Shown: positions 1-7,169 of the stretch, piece after piece
Numbering within the stretch: the stretch's first letter is position 1
Layout: every line of letters begins with the position of its first letter
Origin: JACJWR01 sp964627505
GTDB lineage: Bacteria; Actinomycetota; Actinomycetes; S36-B12; UBA10799
DNA length: 22,940 bases
Direction: 5' to 3'
NCBI GenBank assembly: GCA_964627505.1
Contig: CAZVKB010000036.1
Location: 1-22,940 of the forward strand
The notes under the pieces: model-generated
The model's input: the letters and a program-made list of their open reading frames with translations, nothing else
What the model was told of the DNA's origin: nothing
Databases searched by the model: none
Translations under genes and position numbers: made by a program

Positions 1-6
1 CACGTC

Positions 7-537
7 CTACAAGTACACCTTGCGCTGATGAATTGCGTGCGCGCCAGCGGTCCGATCGAGGAACAACATCCCTGCGAGGTGGTCGATTTCGTGTTGCAGC
101 GCCACCGCCTCGAACGCATCTGTCTGGATCGTGACGGACTCCCCCGACACCGGCAGCACCCCAGTCACGGTCACTCGCGTTGCACGTTTTACGTCACCGG
201 TGAAGTCTGGGACCGACATGCACCCCTCGCGACCCTTCTGATTACGCGTTGCTGCCACCACCACTGGATTGCACAACACGAACACTCCGTGACATGTCCG
301 CGTCTTCGGATGCGCAGAAACATCCAGGCTGAACACCCGCATCGGCACCCCGATCTGGTTAGCGGCCAACCCCACGCACCCAGGCGACACAGCCATCGTC
401 GCCAGCAGATCAGCTGCGAGTTGCACGACGTCCGGGTCGTGCGGATCGACATCGTCGCACGGGTTGGACAGGACTGCCGCAGGGGCGGTAACCACCGGGA
501 GGAGACGTCCGGGCGGTAAGTCGGGCAGGACGATCAC
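7..537 (-). CDS. def: Peptide deformylase
   Basis: This 176-residue protein removes the N-formyl group from nascent polypeptides at the ribosome exit. The three family motifs are present in order: a GLAANQIG-type motif 1 at about residues 56-63, EGCMS at 104-108 with metal ligand Cys106, and QHEIDH at 148-153 with metal ligands His149 and His153 and catalytic Glu150. The length is normal for the family and the gene ends in TAG just inside the window edge. The start is GTG at 537, overlapping the TGA of the upstream ACT-domain gene as GTGA. A GAGG-type Shine-Dalgarno lies about 11 nt upstream, inside that gene. The overlap implies translational coupling. The identification is secure from the motifs; whether it is the cell's only deformylase cannot be told from this window. 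Confidence 0.96.
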   Translation of the reverse strand: MIVLPDLPPGRLLPVVTAPAAVLSNPCDDVDPHDPDVVQLAADLLATMAVSPGCVGLAANQIGVPMRVFSLDVSAHPKTRTCHGVFVLCNPVVVAATRNQKGREGCMSVPDFTGDVKRATRVTVTGVLPVSGESVTIQTDAFEAVALQHEIDHLAGMLFLDRTAGAHAIHQRKVYL

Positions 538-1046
538 AGGAAGTCCGGCTCCTCGCGCCGCACGGTCACTGTCACACCTAGGTCGGCACCCACCGCACGC
601 AACTGCGCGGCCAAACTGTCGATGTCCACTCGCACCGGAAATTCCACTTCGGCGGTGCCGATGTATAGCCCACCATGCAGATGCGTTGTCAGTTCCACGA
701 TGTTGCCACCTGCATCAGCAAGCAGTCTGGTGACGGCAGCCACCAACCCGATCCGGTCCGCCCCGTGCAGGCTCACGATCAAACGGTCCGCCGCACCCGG
801 CTCGCCGTCGGCCTGCCCCTCCAGGACCAGCACGTTTACCCCCTTTGGGCACACTTCCAGCAGCCGTTCGCGCACCATCGCCGGCTCCGCCGCAACATCG
901 ACCACCAGCGTCCACGCGAAATGCCCCTGGAGCAAGCTCATCGATGAACTAGCCAGGTTGCCGCCGAGGTCGGCCAGCACTTCAGTGACGTCTGCGATTA
1001 AGCCAGGTCGGTCATGGCTGACCACAGTGACTGCTAATTGCGACAT
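534..1046 (-). CDS. Double ACT-domain protein, GcvR-like
   Basis: The 170-residue protein consists of two tandem ACT domains. The first starts at residue 3 with the signature DRPGLIADV (residues 12-20). The second starts near residue 87 with DRIGLVAAV and an AGGNIVEL turn. This architecture matches the glycine cleavage system transcriptional repressor family (GcvR), whose members bind small ligands, typically amino acids, and act through protein partners. No DNA-binding domain is visible, so a regulatory role is inferred from the family only. The ATG at 1046 has a strong Shine-Dalgarno (GAGAGGAG) about 5 nt upstream. The gene overlaps def by four bases (GTGA). The 72-base gap to the upstream ppx fusion gene holds a short GC hairpin. 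Confidence 0.85.
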   Translation of the reverse strand: MSQLAVTVVSHDRPGLIADVTEVLADLGGNLASSSMSLLQGHFAWTLVVDVAAEPAMVRERLLEVCPKGVNVLVLEGQADGEPGAADRLIVSLHGADRIGLVAAVTRLLADAGGNIVELTTHLHGGLYIGTAEVEFPVRVDIDSLAAQLRAVGADLGVTVTVRREEPDFL

Positions 1047-1080
1047 GCGGCTCCTCTCTCTGAATGTGGTGCAGGATCTG

Positions 1081-1094
1081 CCGGCTCCAGCCGG
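1081..1094 (-). other. Short GC hairpin between the ppx fusion gene and the ACT gene
   Basis: A perfect 6-base inverted repeat, CCGGCT/AGCCGG, is separated by only two bases, so it effectively forms a 5-bp stem with a 4-nt loop. It sits in the 72-base gap after the TAG of the DUF501-Ppx gene. No T-run follows it, so it is not a canonical intrinsic terminator. It could be an I-shaped actinobacterial terminator, an mRNA processing site, or chance. Confidence 0.25.
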
Positions 1095-1118
1095 TGTCGT
1101 GGCGCTGCCGAATCGTGA

Positions 1119-2573
1119 CTACAGATCCGCGATCACGGTACCGCCGCCAGCAATCACGTCGCTCACGATGCCATCGAGGATGTCGTGTTCACTCACCACC
1201 ACCTCCGGTAGCCCGGTGGCCGTGACAATTCGAGACAGAATAATCGAGCCGGACACGATCACATCGGCCCGACCGGGGTGCATCACAGCGAGTGCGCGCC
1301 GCTCTGCCAGCGTCATGGCTGCCAGCCGCTCGCTGATGTCGTGCACGGCCGCGGCCGGGATCCGGGCGCCGTGCAACACGTCCGGATCGTATTCAGTGAG
1401 TTCCAGATAGAGGGCGGCGATGGTCGTGACCGTGCCGGCAAGCCCCACCAAACTCGCCGCCGCGTCGAAATCCACGACTTCGCCGGCTTGGGCGATCGCG
1501 GCGTCCGCATCTGCGCGCAAACCCGCCACCTCCGACTGTGTCGGCGGGTCGGACAGCGCGTGCCGTTCCGTGAGTCGTACACACCCGATATCGACACTCA
1601 CACTAGCTCTCGGGGCGCGATCGCCGAGCACGAATTCGGTCGAACCGCCGCCGATATCCACCACGAGGCGCGGTTCCGCGCTGGCCTGGACGGCAGGGGT
1701 GGACACCGCTCCGACGTAGGACAGCCGTGCTTCTTCAGCGCCGGATATGACTTCCGGCTCGACACCCATGCGCATCGCCACCCCGCTCACGAAGTCCGCC
1801 CGATTGCGGGCATCGCGAGATGCCGACGTAGCCACAAATCGCAACGCATGGGCACCCGCACGGGTGACGAGTTCGGCGTACTCATCACACGCGGCAAAGG
1901 CCCGCACCAGTGCCTGCTCGCTGATCAGACCGGTCTCGTCGATGCCCTCCCCCAGTCGGACGATCCGCATTTCCCGGTGCACATCGCGCAGCTCACCGGT
2001 GCTGGGATCACGCCGGGCGATCAACAGCCGGATGGAATTGGTGCCACAGTCCACCGCTGCCACCGTTCGGGGCAGACAGCCCAGCCGGTTTGGCCATCGA
2101 CTTTCCAGCAACGCGACTGCGGCGTCGCCAACAACATTGATTCCTGGGCCTGCCACCAGACTATGGGCCACGAGTGCATGCAGACACTTCACACGGTCGG
2201 GCATGCCACCCGCGGAGATGCCATCGATTTCGGCAACCGTGCCCAGTTCACTGCGGCGCTGCAAGTAGTCCTCGTGGGCGTCGGCATATGCCTGGGCCAC
2301 CCACGGGTCGTCGTTGAGCGACTCGGCGAGCTCGATCATCACCCCCTCGGACTCCAAGGTCGACACCGCGGCTGTAAGCCGCGGACACGTGAGGTAGAAA
2401 ACCGTGGGAAACGGTGTGCCATCAGGCAGTCGGGGGTCGCTGACGATCACGTCCGGTTGGCCACACTGGCAACGATGCCCGATTCGCACGTCACCGCGAA
2501 CTGGACGCCCCAACTGGGCACTGACCACGGACTGGTCAACTTCGCTGGCTTCGGGATAGACGGTCACCCGCAC
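1119..2573 (-). CDS. DUF501-Ppx/GppA phosphatase fusion protein
   Basis: This 484-residue protein joins two families usually encoded by adjacent genes. Residues 1 to about 165 are DUF501: HRCQCGQP at 33-40, RLPDGTPFPT at 48-57, and AGGMPDRVKCLH at 121-132. Residues 169-484 are a Ppx/GppA domain of the ASKHA fold, with phosphate-binding AVDCGTNSIRLL (173-184), VVDIGGGSTEF (304-314) and GLAGTVTT (377-384). Its roughly 315 residues resemble the short actinobacterial PPX2-type proteins, with no C-terminal HD-like extension. Family members hydrolyse inorganic polyphosphate or pppGpp; which applies here cannot be told. The GTG start directly abuts the TAG of the ftsB-like gene. The reading frame is continuous through the junction. 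DUF501 has no established function that I know of. Confidence 0.9.
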   Translation of the reverse strand: MRVTVYPEASEVDQSVVSAQLGRPVRGDVRIGHRCQCGQPDVIVSDPRLPDGTPFPTVFYLTCPRLTAAVSTLESEGVMIELAESLNDDPWVAQAYADAHEDYLQRRSELGTVAEIDGISAGGMPDRVKCLHALVAHSLVAGPGINVVGDAAVALLESRWPNRLGCLPRTVAAVDCGTNSIRLLIARRDPSTGELRDVHREMRIVRLGEGIDETGLISEQALVRAFAACDEYAELVTRAGAHALRFVATSASRDARNRADFVSGVAMRMGVEPEVISGAEEARLSYVGAVSTPAVQASAEPRLVVDIGGGSTEFVLGDRAPRASVSVDIGCVRLTERHALSDPPTQSEVAGLRADADAAIAQAGEVVDFDAAASLVGLAGTVTTIAALYLELTEYDPDVLHGARIPAAAVHDISERLAAMTLAERRALAVMHPGRADVIVSGSIILSRIVTATGLPEVVVSEHDILDGIVSDVIAGGGTVIADL

Positions 2574-2969
2574 CTACCCGCGGGCCTCGTCGATGCTGTC
2601 CCACATGCGGGTGTACCACCCTTCGTTGGCTTTCGGGGTGCCGGCTGCAGGGGCGGGCAACACCGGCGCACTGCCGTTAGCGGCATCAATCACGATGTAT
2701 CCGGTTTCGCCCGGGTAAACGTAATGCAGACGGGTCCGAGCCTGCTCCACCACGAAATTCTGGTCCTGCCACTCATCCAAGCGGCCCTCAAGGGCGGCCA
2801 CGGACGCTTCACGTTGGGCGATTGATGCAGCCAAGGCTTCGTTGGCGTCGGTCTGGCGCACATAACTTCGCAGCGGCACCGCGAGGCTGAGCACGATCGT
2901 CACCAGCACCCCGATCAAAATGACCAGGCGTACCGCCGGGGAGTCGAGTCGGCCGGCGGTACGCGTCAT
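2574..2969 (-). CDS. FtsB/DivIC-like septum formation initiator protein
   Basis: The 131-residue protein is a predicted bitopic membrane protein. It has a short basic N-terminus, one hydrophobic segment at about residues 13-32, a polar heptad-like coiled-coil region at about 38-70, and the conserved tail ARTRLHYVYPGETGY at 77-91 typical of the DivIC/FtsB (septum initiator) family. It would act at the division septum with an FtsL partner; that role is known for the family, not shown here. The ATG at 2969 lies 14 nt after the eno stop and has only a weak Shine-Dalgarno, suggesting translation coupled to eno. The eno-divIC-DUF501-ppx order is the usual actinobacterial arrangement. The C-terminal 40 residues are Pro/Ala-rich and poorly conserved in type. 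Confidence 0.9.
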   Translation of the reverse strand: MTRTAGRLDSPAVRLVILIGVLVTIVLSLAVPLRSYVRQTDANEALAASIAQREASVAALEGRLDEWQDQNFVVEQARTRLHYVYPGETGYIVIDAANGSAPVLPAPAAGTPKANEGWYTRMWDSIDEARG

Positions 2970-2983
2970 GGCCTAAGGGTGAC

Positions 2984-4261
2984 TCAAATTGCGAAGCGAC
3001 GGAAGGCCGACGCGCCGAGATACACGGCGGCATCGTCAAGTTCTTCCTCAATTCGCAACAACTGGTTGTATTTCGCCACCCGTTCGGTACGGGCCGGGGC
3101 CCCAGTCTTGAGTTGGCCGCCATTGATGGCCACGGCCAGGTCGGCGATGAAGGTGTCTTCGGTCTCGCCGCTGCGGTGGCTCATCATGCAGGTGTAACTG
3201 TTGGTCTGAGCCAATGTGACAGCGTCCAAGGTCTCGGTGAGGGTGCCGATCTGGTTGACCTTGACGAGCAGTGAATTGGCTGCACCTGCCTCGATGCCGC
3301 GGGCAATCCGGGCGGGGTTGGTGACGAAGAGGTCATCGCCCACGATCTGCACCTTGTCGCCGATGGCGTCGGTAACGTGCACCCAGCCGTCCCAGTCCTC
3401 CTCGTTCAGCGGGTCCTCGATGGAGACCAACGGGAATTCGTCGAGCAGGCTCTCGTAGTAGGCGGTCATCCACTCGGCAGAGCGCTGGGCACCCTCAAAG
3501 AGGTACGTGCCATCGTTGAAGAACTCCGAGGCGGCCACGTCGAGCGCCAGCGCGACATCGCGGCCCGGCGTGTAGCCGGCCTTGCCGATGGCTTCCACGA
3601 TCAGTTCGAGGGCTTCTTTATTGGCGCCCAAACTCGGTGCGAAGCCACCCTCGTCGCCCAGGCCCGTGGCCAACCCGCGGGAGTGCAGCACCGACTTCAG
3701 AGCGTGGTAGACCTCGGCACCCCACCGGAAGGCTTCCCGGAACGACGTCGCCCCGATCGGCGCGATCATGAATTCCTGGATGTCCACGTTGCTGTCCGCG
3801 TGGGCACCGCCGTTGAGAATGTTCATCATCGGCACCGGCAGCACGTGCGCATTGGGTCCGCCGAGGTAGCGGAACAAGGGCAGTTCAGCGCTGTCGGCAG
3901 CCGCCCGCGCAACGGCCAGCGAAACTCCGAGGATCGCGTTGGCGCCCAAGCGTGCCTTGTTGGGGGTGCCATCGAGGTCGATCATGATCTGGTCGATCAC
4001 CCGCTGATCTGAGGCGTCGGTGCCGATGATCTCCGCGGCAATCTCCTCTTCCACGGCCGACACCGCGCGCTGCACGCCTTTCCCCCCGTAGCGGTCCTCC
4101 TCGTCGCGCAACTCCACCGCTTCGAACGCACCAGTCGAGGCACCGCTGGGCACGGCTGCGCGAGAGACGGTGCCATCGTCCAAAATGACTTCGACTTCAA
4201 CGGTCGGGTTTCCCCGGGAGTCGAGGATTTCACGTGCGATGGCGCCTTCGATGATGGCCAC
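2984..4261 (-). CDS. eno: Enolase
   Basis: This 425-residue phosphopyruvate hydratase converts 2-phosphoglycerate to phosphoenolpyruvate in glycolysis. It is full length. Features seen: N-terminal AREILDSRGNPTVEVEV, the mobile loop with SGASTG at 39-44, His154 in the GGAHADSN loop, general acid Glu204 in GDEGGFAP, metal ligands Asp241, Glu282 and Asp309, catalytic Lys334 within the signature LLVKVNQIGTLTE (331-343), and SHRSGETED at 361-369. The start is GTG at 4261, preceded by a perfect AGGAGG (4266-4271) at a short 4-nt spacing. A 106-base gap separates it from the upstream ABC1 gene and holds a candidate promoter. Eno appears to head the eno-ftsB-DUF501/ppx group, with possible continuation into the ACT and def genes. 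Confidence 0.98.
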   Translation of the reverse strand: MAIIEGAIAREILDSRGNPTVEVEVILDDGTVSRAAVPSGASTGAFEAVELRDEEDRYGGKGVQRAVSAVEEEIAAEIIGTDASDQRVIDQIMIDLDGTPNKARLGANAILGVSLAVARAAADSAELPLFRYLGGPNAHVLPVPMMNILNGGAHADSNVDIQEFMIAPIGATSFREAFRWGAEVYHALKSVLHSRGLATGLGDEGGFAPSLGANKEALELIVEAIGKAGYTPGRDVALALDVAASEFFNDGTYLFEGAQRSAEWMTAYYESLLDEFPLVSIEDPLNEEDWDGWVHVTDAIGDKVQIVGDDLFVTNPARIARGIEAGAANSLLVKVNQIGTLTETLDAVTLAQTNSYTCMMSHRSGETEDTFIADLAVAINGGQLKTGAPARTERVAKYNQLLRIEEELDDAAVYLGASAFRRFAI

Positions 4262-4311
4262 AATGCCTCCTGTGTGGGTCGTGATGAATTGGGTGAAACT
4301 GGCTCGCCGTC

Positions 4312-4317
4312 AGCCTA
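4312..4317 (-). promoter_or_regulatory. Candidate -10 element upstream of eno
   Basis: On the minus strand this reads TAGGCT, fitting the actinobacterial SigA-type -10 pattern TANNNT. A start about 7 nt downstream would give an eno leader of roughly 45 nt that includes the AGGAGG Shine-Dalgarno. No good -35 hexamer is visible at 16-19 nt. The 106-base gap upstream of eno is the longest after the right-hand intergenic spaces and is a reasonable place for a promoter. Unproven. Confidence 0.35.
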
Positions 4318-4367
4318 ACGGCCATCACCCACGGTTATCGAACGGACCAACAGGACGAGGGAAATCC

Positions 4368-5732
4368 TTACCCCCTCGTCACATCCGCGCCGCCGGTGCG
4401 TTGCTCTGTGTCGACGGACACCGCCGACTCTTCGGCGGAGTCCGGCAGCCATCGCCGTAACTCGGCTCGCACTGCCACCGTGGCTTGCAGCCGACACAAC
4501 ACCCCCACCACGCCCAGCCACACCCTGTGGGTCATCAACTGGTCCGGCGGGATCGTCAGTTGCAGGGCTACCGCGTAGTCCGGGTTCCGCGGATCGTGCT
4601 CGCGGGCGAACTGGCTCTGGAGCCATGCGGGGGTGAAATGAAAGATCTCGTGTCGGGCCGGGTCGCTGAAGGGGCCGAGGAAATCCATCAACGCTGCGAC
4701 ATCGAGGTCGGCACCGGGTCGCACCAGCCCGGCGCGCACTAGTCGAGCGCGCACTGTGACCGGATCATCAGCCTGCATCGCGGCGATCAGATGTCCGAAA
4801 CTGCTGGGCAAGCCGCCGGGCATCGGGACCACGGCGCCAAAGTCGAGCACCCCGAGTCGACCGTCTGCCAGCACGCGAAAATTGCCCGGGTGCGGGTCGG
4901 CATGCAGCAACCCGGCGCGGGCCGGCGCACTCAATGCAAATCGCTGAAAACGTTGCCCGACCTGATCGCGCGCCGCCTGCGGTGCAGTGTGGAAGTCGCT
5001 CAACCGCTGCCCGTCCAACCATTGCGTGATCAAGACCGTCCCCGAATACCCCACCACCTCTGGAATCACAAAGTCGGGATCATGCTCAAATGCCCGATAG
5101 AACGCCTGCTGGGCGCGTGCTTCAGCGCGGTAGTCCAGTTCGCCGGCAACCCGCTGGGACAACTCGTGGGCGACCGGGGCCGCGGCCATCCCCGGACTGG
5201 CCAAAGCTGCCAACCGCAAAGCTACGCTCAAACCCCGCAGATCGGCCCGCACAGCTCGCGCCACATGCGGGTACTGAACCTTCACCGCCACGTCCCGGCC
5301 GTCGTGCCACCGCGCCCGATACACCTGCCCCAGCGAGGCTGACGCCACTGCTGTGCGGTCGAAACGCATAAATCGTTGTTCCCACTGGGCACCCAGCGAT
5401 GCGGTCAGCACGGGCTGCATGACGGTGAAATCCACCTCTGCCCCGGATTCCTGCAACGACACCACAGCCTCGCGCCAGTCTCCCGCAGGCAACAGCGAAT
5501 CGATGGTCGACAACAGCTGACCCGCTTTCTGCACGCCACCCTTGAGGGTGCCGAGAGTGCGGCGGACATCTTCGGCGTTGGCAGTGGTGATCCGTTCCCG
5601 GGTGAGTTCTGGTCGGGCACCGTGGTGGACCTGCCACCGCCCATGTATCGAGCGGGCGGTGAGCCGAGCAGCCAAAGCCGCCAATGCTGCACTGCGCTGC
5701 CACCCGCTGCCGCGCACCGCAGCATCAGCCAT
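4368..5732 (-). CDS. ABC1/UbiB (AarF) family atypical kinase-like protein
   Basis: The 454-residue protein has the marks of the ABC1/ADCK/UbiB family. These are the KxGQ motif (KAGQ, 69-72), a small-residue nucleotide loop ASASLGQVYRA near 130-140, the conserved lysine in VAVKVQYP (Lys151), the ELDYRAEA motif at 198-205, the catalytic-loop-like HADPHPGN at 277-284, and LDFGAV with DFG at 297-299. Family members are unusual ATPases or kinases linked to isoprenoid-quinone or lipid metabolism; the substrate here is unknown. I chose the ATG at 5732, which overlaps the mazG TGA as ATGGCTGA and has an AGGG 8 nt upstream. A TTG at 5762 would add 10 residues. The gene follows mazG directly, and a 106-base gap separates it from eno downstream. 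No clear terminator follows it. Confidence 0.88.
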   Translation of the reverse strand: MADAAVRGSGWQRSAALAALAARLTARSIHGRWQVHHGARPELTRERITTANAEDVRRTLGTLKGGVQKAGQLLSTIDSLLPAGDWREAVVSLQESGAEVDFTVMQPVLTASLGAQWEQRFMRFDRTAVASASLGQVYRARWHDGRDVAVKVQYPHVARAVRADLRGLSVALRLAALASPGMAAAPVAHELSQRVAGELDYRAEARAQQAFYRAFEHDPDFVIPEVVGYSGTVLITQWLDGQRLSDFHTAPQAARDQVGQRFQRFALSAPARAGLLHADPHPGNFRVLADGRLGVLDFGAVVPMPGGLPSSFGHLIAAMQADDPVTVRARLVRAGLVRPGADLDVAALMDFLGPFSDPARHEIFHFTPAWLQSQFAREHDPRNPDYAVALQLTIPPDQLMTHRVWLGVVGVLCRLQATVAVRAELRRWLPDSAEESAVSVDTEQRTGGADVTRG

Positions 5733-6495
5733 CGGGTTCGCCCTGTGGCGCGGCAGGTTCAATCCGGCCGGGTCGCACTGTCGGCTCCAGATCCAGAACC
5801 GCAGTCGAGCGCTCCGCGTGCGCTAGACGTTCCCGATAATCGCGCACCGCCGCCCGTCCGCACGCCTCCGCATCCCAACCATTGCGGTCGGCAACTGCCA
5901 CGATCCCGAGCAGCAACGCTCCCACCGCCTCCGGATCACCCCCGAGCGCCGCGATCGCAGTGTCGGCCGCCGACTCAGCATTCGGACCGGCCAGCGGCTC
6001 AGCCACCCCTCCGTGTGCTGCCCGGTGGGCCAACTTCGCTGCACCTAACAGCGACGGCAGACCCAGTGGCACGCCATCGACGACGGACTGCCGACCTTTC
6101 TCTGCCCGTTTCTGGGCGAACCAGGCTGCTTCCACATCTGCACCGGAGGTCCGCACCGCATCGCTGAACACGTGCGGGTGCCGACGCACCAGCTTGGCGG
6201 TGATATCACCGGCCACATCGTCGATATCGAAACCGGAGTCGGTGCCATCACCCCTGCGTTCCGAGGCAATCCGGGCATGAAAAACCACCTGCAACAGCAG
6301 GTCACCGAGTTCCTCGCGCAACGAGGCGAAGTCCGCGGTTTCAATGGCTTCCACCGTCTCGTAGGTTTCTTCCACGAGATAGGTCACAAGTGAAGTGTGG
6401 GTCTGTTCGGCATCCCATGGACAACCCCCCGGGCTGCGCAGCCGGTCCATCACGGCCACCAGGTCCCGCAACGGGTCTGAACTGCGAGTCATCAC
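5725..6495 (-). CDS. mazG: MazG nucleoside triphosphate pyrophosphohydrolase
   Basis: The 256-residue protein belongs to the all-alpha NTP pyrophosphohydrolases, which hydrolyse (d)NTPs, including damaged nucleotides, to NMP and pyrophosphate. The N-terminal MazG domain is intact: GGCPWD at 23-28, the metal-binding VEETYE at 41-46 and EELGD at 61-65, and the RRHPHVF segment at 104-110. The C-terminal half (about 165-235) looks like the second MazG repeat but lacks the acidic EExxE and ELGD residues, so it is probably structural. Starts GTG (6495) and ATG (6492) are adjacent codons; neither has a good Shine-Dalgarno. It lies 41 nt after the SurA_N lipoprotein gene and overlaps the ABC1 gene. 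The mfd-lipoprotein-mazG-eno order is typical of actinobacteria. Confidence 0.95.
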   Translation of the reverse strand: MMTRSSDPLRDLVAVMDRLRSPGGCPWDAEQTHTSLVTYLVEETYETVEAIETADFASLREELGDLLLQVVFHARIASERRGDGTDSGFDIDDVAGDITAKLVRRHPHVFSDAVRTSGADVEAAWFAQKRAEKGRQSVVDGVPLGLPSLLGAAKLAHRAAHGGVAEPLAGPNAESAADTAIAALGGDPEAVGALLLGIVAVADRNGWDAEACGRAAVRDYRERLAHAERSTAVLDLEPTVRPGRIEPAAPQGEPDG

Positions 6496-6520
6496 ATCGA
6501 CTCAGGTGCGCGGCGCGAGC

Positions 6521-6550
6521 GTCACTGGGAGGGACGTCACTGGGAGGGGA
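6521..6550 (-). repeat. 15-bp tandem duplication across the lipoprotein stop codon
   Basis: Two adjacent 15-base units on the plus strand, gtcactgggagggac (6521-6535) and gtcactgggagggga (6536-6550), differ only at the last base. The right-hand copy contains the TGA stop of the SurA_N lipoprotein gene; the left-hand copy lies just beyond it in the 41-base gap before mazG. It is probably a small slippage duplication. Confidence 0.8.
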
Positions 6551-7169
6551 TGGTGAGTTGACCTGGCAGCATCAACTCGTCCACCGGGGCCGGGATCGAC
6601 AGATCGTCCGGGGGTGGGGCAACAGTGAGCCGATCAGCTTGCCACGATCCGAATCGTGGATTCACATCGACGTTGATGGTTTGCGATACCTCCACCAGAT
6701 AGCGCCCAACTGCGACGTCTTTGGTGTCGAGGTCTTCGCCTGGCGCCAGCGCTTCCCCGAGTTGGTCGGCCAGAACGCGGGTGCGTACCTGCACCGGCAA
6801 TTCCGACGCCGGGATCCCCTGCTGCACCGCACTGGCCACCAGCGCGTCCATCCCGCCCACAGTGTCGGCGGCGTCAGTGAGGAACTTCTGGGTCTCCCCG
6901 TCGCTGACGGTCACACCCTTCATAGCCGCACCCTGTTCGATCAGCAGATTGGTCACCAACCGTTGCACAGTGAATTGGGTGATTCGTGGACTCTCCGCGA
7001 TCTGCAACGCCGCCGCCAGTTGGGCGTTTTGCTCCGCCACCACGTTCTCGGTGATCCTGCCACCTTCGTAGGTGACCGCTGCTCCGGCTTGGTTGGCGTT
7101 ACACGCCGCCAGCACACCCACCGTTGCGACAGCGGTGAGTGCCACCTGCACTCGTCGGCTCAGTTTCAC
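6537..7169 (-). CDS. SurA N-terminal-domain lipoprotein
   Basis: The 210-residue protein is a predicted lipoprotein. It has a basic N-terminus (KLSRR), a hydrophobic stretch, and a lipobox VLAAC with Cys23 as the lipidation site. The following region resembles the SurA_N family found beside mfd and mazG in actinobacteria. The fold is mainly helical, with an AAALQIAESPRITQFTV segment and a later PVQVRTRVLADQLG segment. No parvulin-type PPIase domain is present, so any role is as an exported chaperone or periplasmic factor, by family inference only. The start is GTG at 7169 with an excellent AAGGAG (7175-7180) 5 nt upstream. This GTG overlaps the mfd TGA as GTGA, implying coupled translation. 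A start 22 codons further upstream is less likely because it would place non-signal sequence before the signal peptide. Confidence 0.82.
   Translation of the reverse strand: MKLSRRVQVALTAVATVGVLAACNANQAGAAVTYEGGRITENVVAEQNAQLAAALQIAESPRITQFTVQRLVTNLLIEQGAAMKGVTVSDGETQKFLTDAADTVGGMDALVASAVQQGIPASELPVQVRTRVLADQLGEALAPGEDLDTKDVAVGRYLVEVSQTINVDVNPRFGSWQADRLTVAPPPDDLSIPAPVDELMLPGQLTIPSQ

Noticed and set aside
1278..2825. A 515-codon plus-strand open frame opposite the DUF501-Ppx gene and ftsB.
   Set aside because: Mirror of conserved coding sequence in a GC-rich genome, with composition (many His, Arg, Gly) typical of shadow frames.
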